Shown here: positions 7,480 to 15,116 of the stretch, piece by piece
Layout of the letters: every line of letters begins with the position of its first letter
Numbering within the stretch: the first letter of the stretch is position 1
Origin: Streptomyces sp. NBC_01317
GTDB lineage: Bacteria; Actinomycetota; Actinomycetes; Streptomycetales; Streptomycetaceae
Direction of reading: 5' to 3'
NCBI RefSeq assembly: GCF_035961655.1
Contig: NZ_CP108393.1
Span: 806,001-870,000, forward strand
DNA length: 64,000 bases
The notes under the pieces: generated by a model
Database searches by the model: none
What the model saw: the letters and a program-made list of their open reading frames with translations, nothing else
What the model was told of the DNA's origin: nothing
Position numbers and translations under genes: made by a program

Positions 7480-9552
7480 TCAACGTGACGGCCGGTCCGG
7501 GACAAGGAACTCGCTCCACACACACTTGCCGCTGCCACGTGACTCCACCCCCCAGGCGTCCGCCAGCTCGTCCACGAGCAGCAGTCCGCGCCCCGAGACG
7601 CCCGCCTCCCCGGCGTCCCTGCGGCGCGGCAGCGCGCTGGAGCGGTCCTCGACCTCGACCCGCAGCCGCCGTACGGTCCCGGCCAGGACCCGTACGGTCA
7701 CGATCGCGCCGCCGTCGGTGTGCATGAGCGCGTTGGTGATCAGTTCGTCGGCGGACAGCTCGATCTCGTCGGACCGGTTGCCCGCGCCCCAGGCGCCCAC
7801 CGCCGCCCGGATCATGTGCCGTGCCGAGCTGAGCGCCTCCGGGTCGCCCTGCGCGACGTGCTGCTGGAGCCGGCCGCCGGTCTGCGGGGCATGGGCGCCC
7901 CTGCGGCGCAGCAGCAGGACGGCGACGTCGTCCTCGCCGCCGCGTTCGTCCACGACCTCGCAGAGCTTGTCGGCGAGCATCTGGAGGTCGCGCGGCCCGT
8001 CGCGGACGAGCGAGGACAGCAGCCGCATCCCGTCGTCCAGGTCGGCGCCCGGCTGCTCGACCAGTCCGTCGGTGAAGAGCAACAGGGTCTGGCCCGGGTC
8101 CAGTTCGAGCGTCTTCACCGGGTAGTCGAGCTGCCCGAAGAGCGCCGAGAGGCCGAGCGGCATCCCGCCGCTCACCGGGAATCTCCGGCAGCTGCCGTCC
8201 ATGCCCCTGATCATCGGGTCGACGTGGCCGGCCCGGACCAGCTGGACCACGCCGGTCGTCAGGTCGGCCTCCGCGTAGATGCAGGTCGCGAAGCGGTCGG
8301 TGTCCAGTTCGTGCAGGAAGACGGAGGCGCGGGCCATCACCGTCGCCGGGGTGTGCCCCTCGGCGGCGTACGCGCGCAGCACGATGCGCAGCTGGCCCAT
8401 CACGGCGGCGGCGTGCGTGTCGTGGCCCTGGACGTCCCCGATGACCGCGCCCACCCGGCCGCCGGGCAGCGGGATCACGTCGTACCAGTCACCGCCGATG
8501 TCCCGGCCGAGCCGGGCCGACCGGTAGCGGACCGCGATCTCGGCACCCGGGACGGCGGGGATCCGGCGCGGCAGCATGGCCTGCTGGAGGCCCTCCGCCA
8601 GATCGTGGTCCTGCTCGAAGAGGACGGCGCGCTGGAGGCTCTGGGCGATGCTGCTGCCGAGGGCGACGAGGAGGTTGCGGTCCTCGCCGCTGAAGCCGTT
8701 CTTGTCGCCGTAGAGCAGGCCGAGGGCGCCGATGGGACGGGCCTGCGCGATGAGCGGGAGGTACGCGGCGGCGGTGATGCCCAGCTCGCTGATGTGCGGC
8801 CACAGGTCCGGGTAGGACGCGGCGAACTCCTCCGCGGACTCGATGAACCGGGGCGTGAGCGTCCGTACGACATCGCTCATCGGGTACGGCTCGTCGATCC
8901 GGGTGACGCGGGTGCCGGGCACGAAGGACCCCTCGGGCCCCTCGGCGACCAGGTGGATACGGCCGGACTCGACCAGTCCCATGACGAGGCTGGTCGCGCC
9001 GAGGTGCTCCAGGCCGTGGGACTCCTTCAGGACGTCGATGACGTCCTGGACGGTCCTGGCGTGGGCGAGGGCGGCGGTCGTGCCCTCCACGACGCTGGTC
9101 TGGACCCGGCGTACCGCGTCCAGTTCCAGCCGGGCGGTGGAGTCGGCGAGCTCCTGGCTGGCGTCGCGGAGGACGCCGATGACCCGGTAGGGCCGGCCGT
9201 CGCCCTCGCGGCGGATACGGCCCTGGGCGTGCATCCAGCGCAGCGTGCCGTCGCGCTGCCGCACGCGCATGTAGGCACCGTAGGTCTCGCTGCCGTTCTC
9301 CATGGCCTCGGCCACGACGGCGTAGAGCCGGATGCCCTCGTTGTAGGGGATCCGGCCCTTGAGCCCGCTCGGCCGCCCGTCGTACTCCTCGGCCGTGAGG
9401 TCCAGCACGGCGAGCGCCGAGCCGTCGAGGTGCAGCAGCCCGCTGTCGAGATCCCAGTCGAAGATGCCCATCCGGTTGAGGGACATGCTGAGTTCCGGAG
9501 GGGCGGGCCAGTCGTCAGGGAGCGACACGGCACCCGCTGCCCGTTCAGCCAT
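7480..9552 (-). CDS. PAS-GAF-SpoIIE phosphatase-HATPase multidomain protein
   Basis: A 690-residue soluble signalling protein. In order: a PAS domain (about 25-135, with DGTLRWMHAQGRI), a GAF domain (about 150-315), a PP2C/SpoIIE serine phosphatase (about 340-545, metal motifs GGDWYD, GDVQGHD and EDDVAVLL), and a C-terminal anti-sigma-type histidine-kinase-like ATPase (about 560-685, N-box ELITNALMHT and GRGLLLVDEL). Such fusions in Streptomyces are thought to control anti-sigma/anti-anti-sigma partner switching in response to small molecules or redox. It contains both phosphatase and kinase halves, so it could work without a separate RsbW. No sigma or STAS gene is adjacent. Confidence 0.92.
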   Translation of the reverse strand: MAERAAGAVSLPDDWPAPPELSMSLNRMGIFDWDLDSGLLHLDGSALAVLDLTAEEYDGRPSGLKGRIPYNEGIRLYAVVAEAMENGSETYGAYMRVRQRDGTLRWMHAQGRIRREGDGRPYRVIGVLRDASQELADSTARLELDAVRRVQTSVVEGTTAALAHARTVQDVIDVLKESHGLEHLGATSLVMGLVESGRIHLVAEGPEGSFVPGTRVTRIDEPYPMSDVVRTLTPRFIESAEEFAASYPDLWPHISELGITAAAYLPLIAQARPIGALGLLYGDKNGFSGEDRNLLVALGSSIAQSLQRAVLFEQDHDLAEGLQQAMLPRRIPAVPGAEIAVRYRSARLGRDIGGDWYDVIPLPGGRVGAVIGDVQGHDTHAAAVMGQLRIVLRAYAAEGHTPATVMARASVFLHELDTDRFATCIYAEADLTTGVVQLVRAGHVDPMIRGMDGSCRRFPVSGGMPLGLSALFGQLDYPVKTLELDPGQTLLLFTDGLVEQPGADLDDGMRLLSSLVRDGPRDLQMLADKLCEVVDERGGEDDVAVLLLRRRGAHAPQTGGRLQQHVAQGDPEALSSARHMIRAAVGAWGAGNRSDEIELSADELITNALMHTDGGAIVTVRVLAGTVRRLRVEVEDRSSALPRRRDAGEAGVSGRGLLLVDELADAWGVESRGSGKCVWSEFLVPDRPSR

Positions 9553-9596
9553 GGGGACACTCTGTCATCATTTGTCGGATTCTTCGAGTGGTCCGG

Positions 9597-10739
9597 TCAT
9601 TCCTGGTAGGCATCGGGGCCGGTCAGGACCTCACTGACCTGTTCCTTGTCGGGCTCGACGGGGAACATCCCGTCGTCGTCGTCGCCGGTCGGGACGGGCT
9701 CGGGTTCGGGCTGCATGGGCCGCTCCCCCGGCGGGTCCTCCGGCGGCTCCTCCGACGGAGGCTCGGGGGGCAGGGTGTCGCCGGGCCGCAGTGTCGTACG
9801 GGTGGGGGCGCCGGACTCGCGCGGGGTCGTGTCCGGCTTCGCCGGGGCGGACGGCCCGGGAGTGACCGAGGGCTTGACAGGGGGAACGCCGGAGGGAATG
9901 GCCTCGCCGGGCGGCCGTACGGTGTCGGGGTCGGTGATGTCGGCCTCGGGGCCGTACGGCGGCAGGACCTCGGGGAGCGCGTCCTCGTCCCCGTCCGTGC
10001 CCGTCCTGCGCTGCATCCAGGCGACGTCGACCAGGTCGACCACCACCAGTCCTTCGAGGTCCGCGTCCGCGCGGTTGATGACGACGACGCGGCCGGGGGC
10101 GTAACCCGCCCAGCGCTTGCCCCGGTTCACGACCGCGCCCCGGACGGGGACGGGGGCGCGCAGCGGGTTCCCGCAGGCGCAGCGCACCCGTGGCAGCCCC
10201 CGCTCGTCGACCATGACGGCGGTGCCGGCCTGGAGCACGGACTGGTAGGGGGCGGCGGCCCCGTCGCGGTAGCCGTGGCCGGTGACGCGGGCGTCGGCCC
10301 GCAGGACCACCGGGGTGAGGCCGCGCAGGAAGGCCGGGACGGCGCTCCCGCCGATGCCGGCGCCCCGGGCGAAGGCGCGGGAGCGGGTCCGGTCCTCGGT
10401 GAGGAGGCGGATCTGCCGCTCCACGTCACAGCTGGAGACGGAGCGGGCGGCGCCGTAGAGACCGGGGGTCGAGCCGGGGAGGGCGCGGGCGGCGCCGACG
10501 GGCGCCGCGGTGGCCCCGCGGGCGGACCGGCGGGAGGCGGGCGGGCCCTCGGACGTGACGGTGACGGTCGACTCGGTGAACGGGTGGGCGCCCGGGTCGC
10601 CGGCCGACTGGAAGAACAGCTCCTTGGCGCGCGGCGCGCTCGTGCCGCCGCCCCCGCAGCCCGACAGGACCAGCGCGCCCGCGGCCAGCGCGGACAGCGC
10701 GGCGAGTGCGGTGTACCGACGACGGTTGGGTGAGCGCAC
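9597..10739 (-). CDS. DUF6777-type lipoprotein, proline-rich C-terminus
   Basis: A 380-residue predicted lipoprotein: basic n-region, hydrophobic core and lipobox LSGC with Cys28, followed by a Gly-rich linker. The central part (about 75-245) resembles Streptomyces DUF6777 proteins, with several conserved Cys (SSCDVE and RVRCACGNP). The last 130 residues are Pro/Glu/Asp-rich low complexity, probably a cell-wall-spanning or disordered tail. Function is unknown. It is divergent from the DUF1990 gene and shares the 10740-10905 control region with it. Confidence 0.8.
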   Translation of the reverse strand: MRSPNRRRYTALAALSALAAGALVLSGCGGGGTSAPRAKELFFQSAGDPGAHPFTESTVTVTSEGPPASRRSARGATAAPVGAARALPGSTPGLYGAARSVSSCDVERQIRLLTEDRTRSRAFARGAGIGGSAVPAFLRGLTPVVLRADARVTGHGYRDGAAAPYQSVLQAGTAVMVDERGLPRVRCACGNPLRAPVPVRGAVVNRGKRWAGYAPGRVVVINRADADLEGLVVVDLVDVAWMQRRTGTDGDEDALPEVLPPYGPEADITDPDTVRPPGEAIPSGVPPVKPSVTPGPSAPAKPDTTPRESGAPTRTTLRPGDTLPPEPPSEEPPEDPPGERPMQPEPEPVPTGDDDDGMFPVEPDKEQVSEVLTGPDAYQE

Positions 10740-10835
10740 CGGTGTCTCCCGCCTCTTCCTCCGAAGGGTGTCCCCTCATGTCTGACGGAACCTCACCCGG
10801 CGCGCAAGCGGGGACGGGCCGGGAGGACCCGGCGC

Positions 10836-10849
10836 TTGAACGTGTTCAA
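10836..10849. promoter_or_regulatory. Operator palindrome 1 (TTGAAC-GT-GTTCAA)
   Basis: A perfect 6-bp-arm inverted repeat with a 2-bp centre, covering the -35 box. Its partner at 10876-10889 is the same sequence on the other strand, 40 bp away centre to centre (about four helical turns). The pair suggests cooperative repression, for example by a TetR-type dimer pair. Confidence 0.75.
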
Positions 10850-10864
10850 CCGACGACATAGGCT
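10836..10864 (+). promoter_or_regulatory. Promoter with -35 box inside an operator palindrome
   Basis: A -35 box TTGAAC (10836-10841) and -10 box TAGGCT (10859-10864) are separated by exactly 17 bp, pointing toward the DUF1990 gene. The -35 box is the left arm of the palindrome TTGAACGTGTTCAA (10836-10849). The predicted transcript would start near 10871, within a few bases of the second operator copy. Confidence 0.7.
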
Positions 10865-10874
10865 GCATCCATGA

Positions 10875-10890
10875 CTTGAACACGTTCAAG
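10875..10890. promoter_or_regulatory. Operator palindrome 2 (CTTGAACACGTTCAAG)
   Basis: An inverted repeat with 7-bp arms (CTTGAAC/GTTCAAG) located at the expected transcription start, downstream of the -10 box. With palindrome 1 it brackets the promoter. The regulator is not encoded in the immediate vicinity. Confidence 0.75.
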
Positions 10891-10905
10891 TCCGGAGGGT
10901 GGGGT

Positions 10906-11070
10906 GTGGCGTCCGTGCTGGTCAGCCCGGTCGTGACAGCCGGCCCGCCGGTGATCGCGCCGGTGGGGCCCGGCGGCCGGAGACACCGGGCGCACCGCCC
11001 GCGCCGGGTCCGTCCGCACTACGCCGCCGGTGGCCCCGGACCGGCGCCGACCCAAGGAGAACGCGCGTGA
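10906..11070 (+). CDS. Possible 54-residue leader ORF upstream of the DUF1990 gene
   Basis: This ORF starts with GTG preceded by GGAGGG at 10894-10899 (6-bp spacing) and ends in TGA at 11068-11070, which overlaps the GTG start of the DUF1990 gene. The peptide begins MASVLVSPVVTAGPPV and continues Arg/Pro-rich with no recognisable domain. Third positions are mostly G or C, as in real genes of this genome, but the peptide composition is unusual. It could be a translated leader coupling ribosomes to the next gene, or a chance ORF in a long 5' leader. Confidence 0.35.
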   Translation: MASVLVSPVVTAGPPVIAPVGPGGRRHRAHRPRRVRPHYAAGGPGPAPTQGERA

Positions 11071-11603
11071 CAGAGCCCCGTACGGAGCCCGCCCCGGCGG
11101 ATGCCCCGTTCACCTATCGCGAGGTCGGCGCGACCCGGCTCGGGCCGCTCCCCCGTGGCTACCGGCACCTCTTCCACACCGCCAGGATCGGCCGGGGCCG
11201 CCCGGCCTTCGAGGCCGCGGGCACCGCCGTGACCACCTGGGCGATGCACCGGCGGGCGGGCACGCGGATCCGGGCACGCTCCCCGCGCGCGGTGGCGGGC
11301 GGCGCCGTCGAGGTCTCGCTGGGCGCGGGCCCGCTGCGGGTGCGCGCGCCGTGCCGGGTGGTGTGGACGGCGTACGAGAAGGACCGCACCGGTTTCGCGT
11401 ACGGGACGCTGCCCGGGCACCCGGAGCGCGGCGAGGAGTCCTTCGTGGTGGATCTGCACGAGGACGGCACGGTGTGGTTCACCGTGATGGCCTTCAGCCG
11501 CCCGGCCCGGTGGTACACCCGGCTCGCGGGTCCGCTGGTGCCCGTCCTGCAACGGGCCTACGCCGTCCGGCTGGGCCGCACGCTGGAGCGCGTAGCGGCC
11601 TGA
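11067..11603 (+). CDS. DUF1990 family protein
   Basis: A 178-residue DUF1990 protein, a family of START-like fold in actinobacteria and plants with no firmly known biochemical role. The core motifs are present: FTYREVGATR near the N-terminus, YRHLFHTARIGRG, YGTLPGHPERGEESFVVD and VWFTVMAFSRPARWYTRL. The start is the GTG at 11067 with AAGGAGA seven to thirteen bases upstream. It is controlled by an unusual promoter bracketed by two TTGAAC palindromes, so expression is probably tightly repressed until a signal appears. The gene converges on the phosphoesterase gene with a shared terminator between them. Confidence 0.85.
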   Translation: MTEPRTEPAPADAPFTYREVGATRLGPLPRGYRHLFHTARIGRGRPAFEAAGTAVTTWAMHRRAGTRIRARSPRAVAGGAVEVSLGAGPLRVRAPCRVVWTAYEKDRTGFAYGTLPGHPERGEESFVVDLHEDGTVWFTVMAFSRPARWYTRLAGPLVPVLQRAYAVRLGRTLERVAA

Positions 11604-11634
11604 GCCCTGACGTCCTGAGCCCTGACGTACGTAC

Positions 11635-11680
11635 GCGGGCGTGCGGGGAGGGACAGCGCCGCCCCTTCCCGCACGCCCGC
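11635..11680. terminator. Bidirectional terminator hairpin
   Basis: GCGGGCGTGCGGGGAGGG and its near-exact inverted copy (CCCTTCCCGCACGCCCGC) flank a short loop in the gap between the convergent DUF1990 and phosphoesterase genes. A tandem pair of CTGAGCCCTGACGT units precedes it (about 11600-11627). Confidence 0.75.
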
Positions 11681-11700
11681 ACGCCCGCGCGTACGGACCG

Positions 11701-13590
11701 TCAGACCGCCGCGCGGTCCCGGCCGCGACGGCGCAGGTACGCGCCACCGCCGAGCGCCACGAGCAGCGCCGCGCCGATCGCGGTCGGCAGCACGACGGAC
11801 GACGCCGAACCGCTCGTCGCCGCCAGACCCGCCCGGTCGAGGTTGCCCCCGGCCGGACCCGTGATCTTCGACCTGACCGGCTTCGCCGGGTGCCGGGGGA
11901 TCGACGTGATCGAGGAGACCGCGCCGTTCTTGCTCAGCAGCACCTGGACCTTGTTCGGGTGCTTGAAGTCGAAGGCGTTCAGCAGCGTGCCGCCCCGGAC
12001 GTCGAACGAGCCGTCACCGACCCGCCCCGTCTTCCAGTTGTTCTCGATGAACGAGGTGATCGACGCCTGCTCGGTGAGCGTGTGGTCGATGTGGTTCGTC
12101 TTCGCGTACGGGGAGATCACCAGCAGCGGCTGGCGCGGCCCGGGGCCGCACCGGTCCTGGTAGCCGGCCTTCGGGACCGGACCCTGCCGGCAGGCCTTGC
12201 TGTCGGCGGGCTGGTTGTTGGAGCCGGGGGTCGCGTCCCTGGAGCCGTTGAGGACCGGCGGGGAGACGTGGTCGTACCAGCCGTCCGAGTCGTCGTAGGC
12301 GACGACGATCGCGGTGTCCTTCCACTGCGGCGACTTCTGGATCTTGTTGATCTCCGAGACGAGGAAGTTCTGCTCGTCCAGTGGGTCCGAGTTGCCGGGG
12401 TGGCCGTCCTGGTACGCGGCGGCCTTGAGGAAGCTCACCGCGGGCAGCTTCTGGGCGGCCAGGGCCGCGTCGAAGTCGGTCAGGTCGTAGTTGTGGTTGG
12501 CCCGCCCGCCGTGCCCGATCTCGTCGACCGAGGCCGGTGCGAGGTGGTGCGGGTTCGAGGTGGACTTGTAGTACTCGAACGGCGAGTGGTGCGGGCTGTA
12601 GTCCTTCACGGCCGCGCCGCCCAGGTTGGCGTGGGTCGTGTCGCACTTCGCGTACGTGCCCGGCGTACCGTCCCCCGCGGTGCTGGGCCGGAAGCCGCCC
12701 TGGAACCAGCCCCAGGTGTCGCCCTCGGCGTTCAGCAGGTCACCGATGTTCTTGCCCTTGAGGGCCGCGAGCGCGCTGGTGCTCGTGTGGTCGCTGTCCG
12801 AGCAGTCGTCGTACGCCGGGTCGGGGTCGGCCACGACCGTGCCGACACCCTTGGCGTCCGGCGAGGCCAGCACGGACGAGCTGGGGGTGGCGGTCTGCTT
12901 CGGGTTCTCGGTGCCCGAGGCCGGGTCGACCGAGATCGCGCCGTGCGTCTGTCCCGAGATCAGGTTCAGCGCGCCGGGGGTCGAGGGCCCGAACCCGGAG
13001 CTGTACGAGTTGTCGTTGAGCGTGTAGTGCTGCGCGTAGTTCCACAGCGCCGTCACGGTGTTGCCGTCGTAGTAGTCCATGACCAGGCCGGGCTCGCCGA
13101 ACAGACCACCGGAGCAGGTGTCGGTCTCGGTGTTCTCGACGAACTTGTCGGCCTTGCCGTTGTTGTACGCGAGCTGCTCAGGGCCGTAGTTGTGGTTCTG
13201 CGAGCAGGTCAGAGCCTGCGCCGGGCTCAGCCGCTTGGGCAGGTACTGGTTCGGGTTCCTCTTCAGCAGGTTGGCGTTGGCCAGGTTGTTCACCGCCTTG
13301 GGCGTCTTCTTCGAGGCGGTGAAGGGGGTGCCGTCGGTGTTCGCGGCCTTCGGGTACGTCGCGAAGTAGTGGTCGAAGGACTCGTTCTCGTCGAAGAGGA
13401 CCACGACGTGCTTGATCGGGGTCGCGGTCCTCGCGCTGTTGTCCTTGACGGGCTTGGGGTGGTGACCGGGCGCCGCGGCGGCCGGGGCCACCGACCCGCC
13501 GAGCGCGATGAGGGCGGCGGCGGTGGCGAGCGTCGCCGCCCGGCCCGTCCGGCGCCGGCCCTGGCGCGCCATGACTCTTGCTGTGAACAT
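11701..13590 (-). CDS. Exported phospholipase C/acid phosphatase-type phosphoesterase
   Basis: A 629-residue member of the PF04185 phosphoesterase family (non-specific phospholipase C). A signal peptide (about 15-40, ending AAPAAAAPG) leads into the family motif HVVVLFDENESFDHYFATYP; DDSDGWYDHVSPP and VISPYAKTNHIDH are further conserved blocks. The C-terminus ends with a hydrophobic helix and RRRGRDR, so the enzyme is probably anchored outside the membrane. It would release phosphate from phospholipids or other organophosphates. I looked for a PHO box upstream and saw only weak partial units. Met7 (13572) is an alternative start. Confidence 0.9.
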   Translation of the reverse strand: MFTARVMARQGRRRTGRAATLATAAALIALGGSVAPAAAAPGHHPKPVKDNSARTATPIKHVVVLFDENESFDHYFATYPKAANTDGTPFTASKKTPKAVNNLANANLLKRNPNQYLPKRLSPAQALTCSQNHNYGPEQLAYNNGKADKFVENTETDTCSGGLFGEPGLVMDYYDGNTVTALWNYAQHYTLNDNSYSSGFGPSTPGALNLISGQTHGAISVDPASGTENPKQTATPSSSVLASPDAKGVGTVVADPDPAYDDCSDSDHTSTSALAALKGKNIGDLLNAEGDTWGWFQGGFRPSTAGDGTPGTYAKCDTTHANLGGAAVKDYSPHHSPFEYYKSTSNPHHLAPASVDEIGHGGRANHNYDLTDFDAALAAQKLPAVSFLKAAAYQDGHPGNSDPLDEQNFLVSEINKIQKSPQWKDTAIVVAYDDSDGWYDHVSPPVLNGSRDATPGSNNQPADSKACRQGPVPKAGYQDRCGPGPRQPLLVISPYAKTNHIDHTLTEQASITSFIENNWKTGRVGDGSFDVRGGTLLNAFDFKHPNKVQVLLSKNGAVSSITSIPRHPAKPVRSKITGPAGGNLDRAGLAATSGSASSVVLPTAIGAALLVALGGGAYLRRRGRDRAAV

Positions 13591-13614
13591 CTGTCACCTA
13601 TCGCTGCGTGCGCG

Positions 13615-13641
13615 CCCGGGCGCCCCCGTCGGGCGCCCGGG
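13615..13641. terminator. Strong GC hairpin downstream of the peroxidase gene
   Basis: CCCGGGCGCCC - CCGTC - GGGCGCCCGGG, perfect 11-bp arms with a 5-base loop, 109 bp after the DyP peroxidase stop on the minus strand. It would end the efeO-efeB transcript. It also lies 25 bp upstream of the phosphoesterase start, so it may alternatively shape that gene's leader. Confidence 0.65.
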
Positions 13642-13749
13642 GGGTGCGCCGTCTGATTGTCGTCAGCATGTTCGGACGCCCGTACGCACCACTGCGTGGC
13701 CCGACCATGTATCTCCGGTGAATGGTTGGTCAGGGAATGCAAATGTCCG

Positions 13750-15102
13750 TCACGCCAGGAGTGCGCTGCCCAGCCAGTCGGCGCGGTCGCGTATCCCGGG
13801 AAGGGCGAAGAAGTAGCCGCCGCCGTACGGCTTGACGTAGTCCACCAGGGGTTCACCGGCGAGCTTCTTCTGCACGGCGGCGAACTGCCGGTCAAGGTCC
13901 TGCTGGAAGCAGCAGAACACCAGGCCGGTGTCGAGGTCGCCGTTGTCCCGTACACCGCGGTCGTAGTTGTAGCCGCGCCGCAGCAGCCGGGTGTCGGCGG
14001 TCGCGGCGGTCCTGGGGTTGGCCAGCCTGATGTGCGCGTCCAGCGGGATCACGTCACCCTGCGGGTCCTGGGCGTACCGGGGCGCGTCCTTCTCGTGGCC
14101 GCCGTCCAGGGGCGCGCCGCTGTCGCGGGAGCGGCCCATCATCCGCTCCTGTTCGTGGAGGGAGACCCGGTCCCAGAACTCCACCATCATCCGGATCAGC
14201 CGCACCACCTGGTAGCTGCCGCCCGCCGCCCAGGCCGGCTCGCCGCCGCCGGGACGTACCCACACCAGCCGGTCCATCAGGCGCGCGTCCCCGGTGTCGG
14301 GGTTGCCGGTGCCGTCCTTGAAACCCATCAGGTTGCGGGGGGTGCCGGACGGGCGCGGCGGCGACACGAAGCCTTCCATGCGCCAGCGGATCTGCGCCGG
14401 CCCCCGGGTGTGCCGGGCGACGTCGCGCAGGGCGTGCGCCACCGTGTCGGGGTGGTCGGCGCAGAGCTGGAGCATCAGGTCGCCGTGGCACCAGGCGTCC
14501 GCCGGGTCGTCGTCGGGGAAGACGTCCATCGGCCGCAGCCGGCGCGGGCGCAGGGACGCGAGGCCGAAGCGGTCGTCGAAGAGCGAGGAGCCCACCGCGA
14601 CCGTCGCGGTCAGGCCGTCGCCGGGGACGACCGGGCCGAGGACACCGGAGTCGGGCAGCGGCGCGGAGATGCCGAGCGGCTCGGGCACGCCGCCCGCGGT
14701 GAGGAACCGCAGGCGTTCGGTGAGGGTGCGCAGCAGGTCGGTCAGTCCGGCGCGGTCGCGGGCGGTGACGTCGAAGGACGTGAAGACGGCGTGGCGCTGG
14801 ACGGGCGTCAGGATGCCCGCCTGGTGGGCTCCGTGGAAGGGAATCGTGCGGCCTTCCGGCCGCTCCGGCACCGGCTCGTCGCCCGCGCGGGCGACGGCGC
14901 CCACTCCCCCGGCCCCCACGGCGGCACCGGCGGCGCCCGCCGCCAGCGCCCGGTGCAGGAAGGACCGCCGCCGCACGCCTGACGGGGCGTCATCAGCGGT
15001 GCCCGTAAAGGCCGTTGGGCCGGTGGCCGAGAGCGGGTTCGCGTCGCCGTCGGGCGGGGTGGGTCCTGTGGCCATGGAGTCCTCCGTACAGTCGGTGGTC
15101 AT
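13750..15102 (-). CDS. efeB: Tat-exported DyP-type heme peroxidase, EfeB-like
   Basis: A 450-residue dye-decolourising peroxidase. A twin-arginine signal (RRRSFLHRALAAGAAGAA, from R44) indicates folded export with heme. The GxxDG motif is MGFKDGTGNP; the proximal heme His is in DAHIRLANP, and the distal block is YNYDRGVRDNG...FCCFQ. In the EfeUOB ferrous/heme iron system EfeB extracts iron or oxidises Fe(II). The ATG at 15102 overlaps the efeO stop (ATGA), and a second ATG at 15075 has an equally good GGAGGA site, so the true start may be 27 bp shorter. Confidence 0.92.
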   Translation of the reverse strand: MTTDCTEDSMATGPTPPDGDANPLSATGPTAFTGTADDAPSGVRRRSFLHRALAAGAAGAAVGAGGVGAVARAGDEPVPERPEGRTIPFHGAHQAGILTPVQRHAVFTSFDVTARDRAGLTDLLRTLTERLRFLTAGGVPEPLGISAPLPDSGVLGPVVPGDGLTATVAVGSSLFDDRFGLASLRPRRLRPMDVFPDDDPADAWCHGDLMLQLCADHPDTVAHALRDVARHTRGPAQIRWRMEGFVSPPRPSGTPRNLMGFKDGTGNPDTGDARLMDRLVWVRPGGGEPAWAAGGSYQVVRLIRMMVEFWDRVSLHEQERMMGRSRDSGAPLDGGHEKDAPRYAQDPQGDVIPLDAHIRLANPRTAATADTRLLRRGYNYDRGVRDNGDLDTGLVFCCFQQDLDRQFAAVQKKLAGEPLVDYVKPYGGGYFFALPGIRDRADWLGSALLA

Positions 15103-15116
15103 GAGGTCCTCCGTAC
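15075..15116 (-). promoter_or_regulatory. Two tandem ribosome sites and starts for efeB
   Basis: On the minus strand TACGGAGGACCTC precedes the ATG at 15102, and a near-copy TACGGAGGACTCC precedes the in-frame ATG at 15075. The 27-bp spacing and similarity look like a short duplication. Both starts are usable and differ only in the unstructured n-region of the Tat signal. Confidence 0.6.

Noticed and set aside
13642..13749. PHO box upstream of the phospholipase C-type gene
   Set aside because: Only one ATTCACCGG-like unit on the coding strand; no second unit in register.
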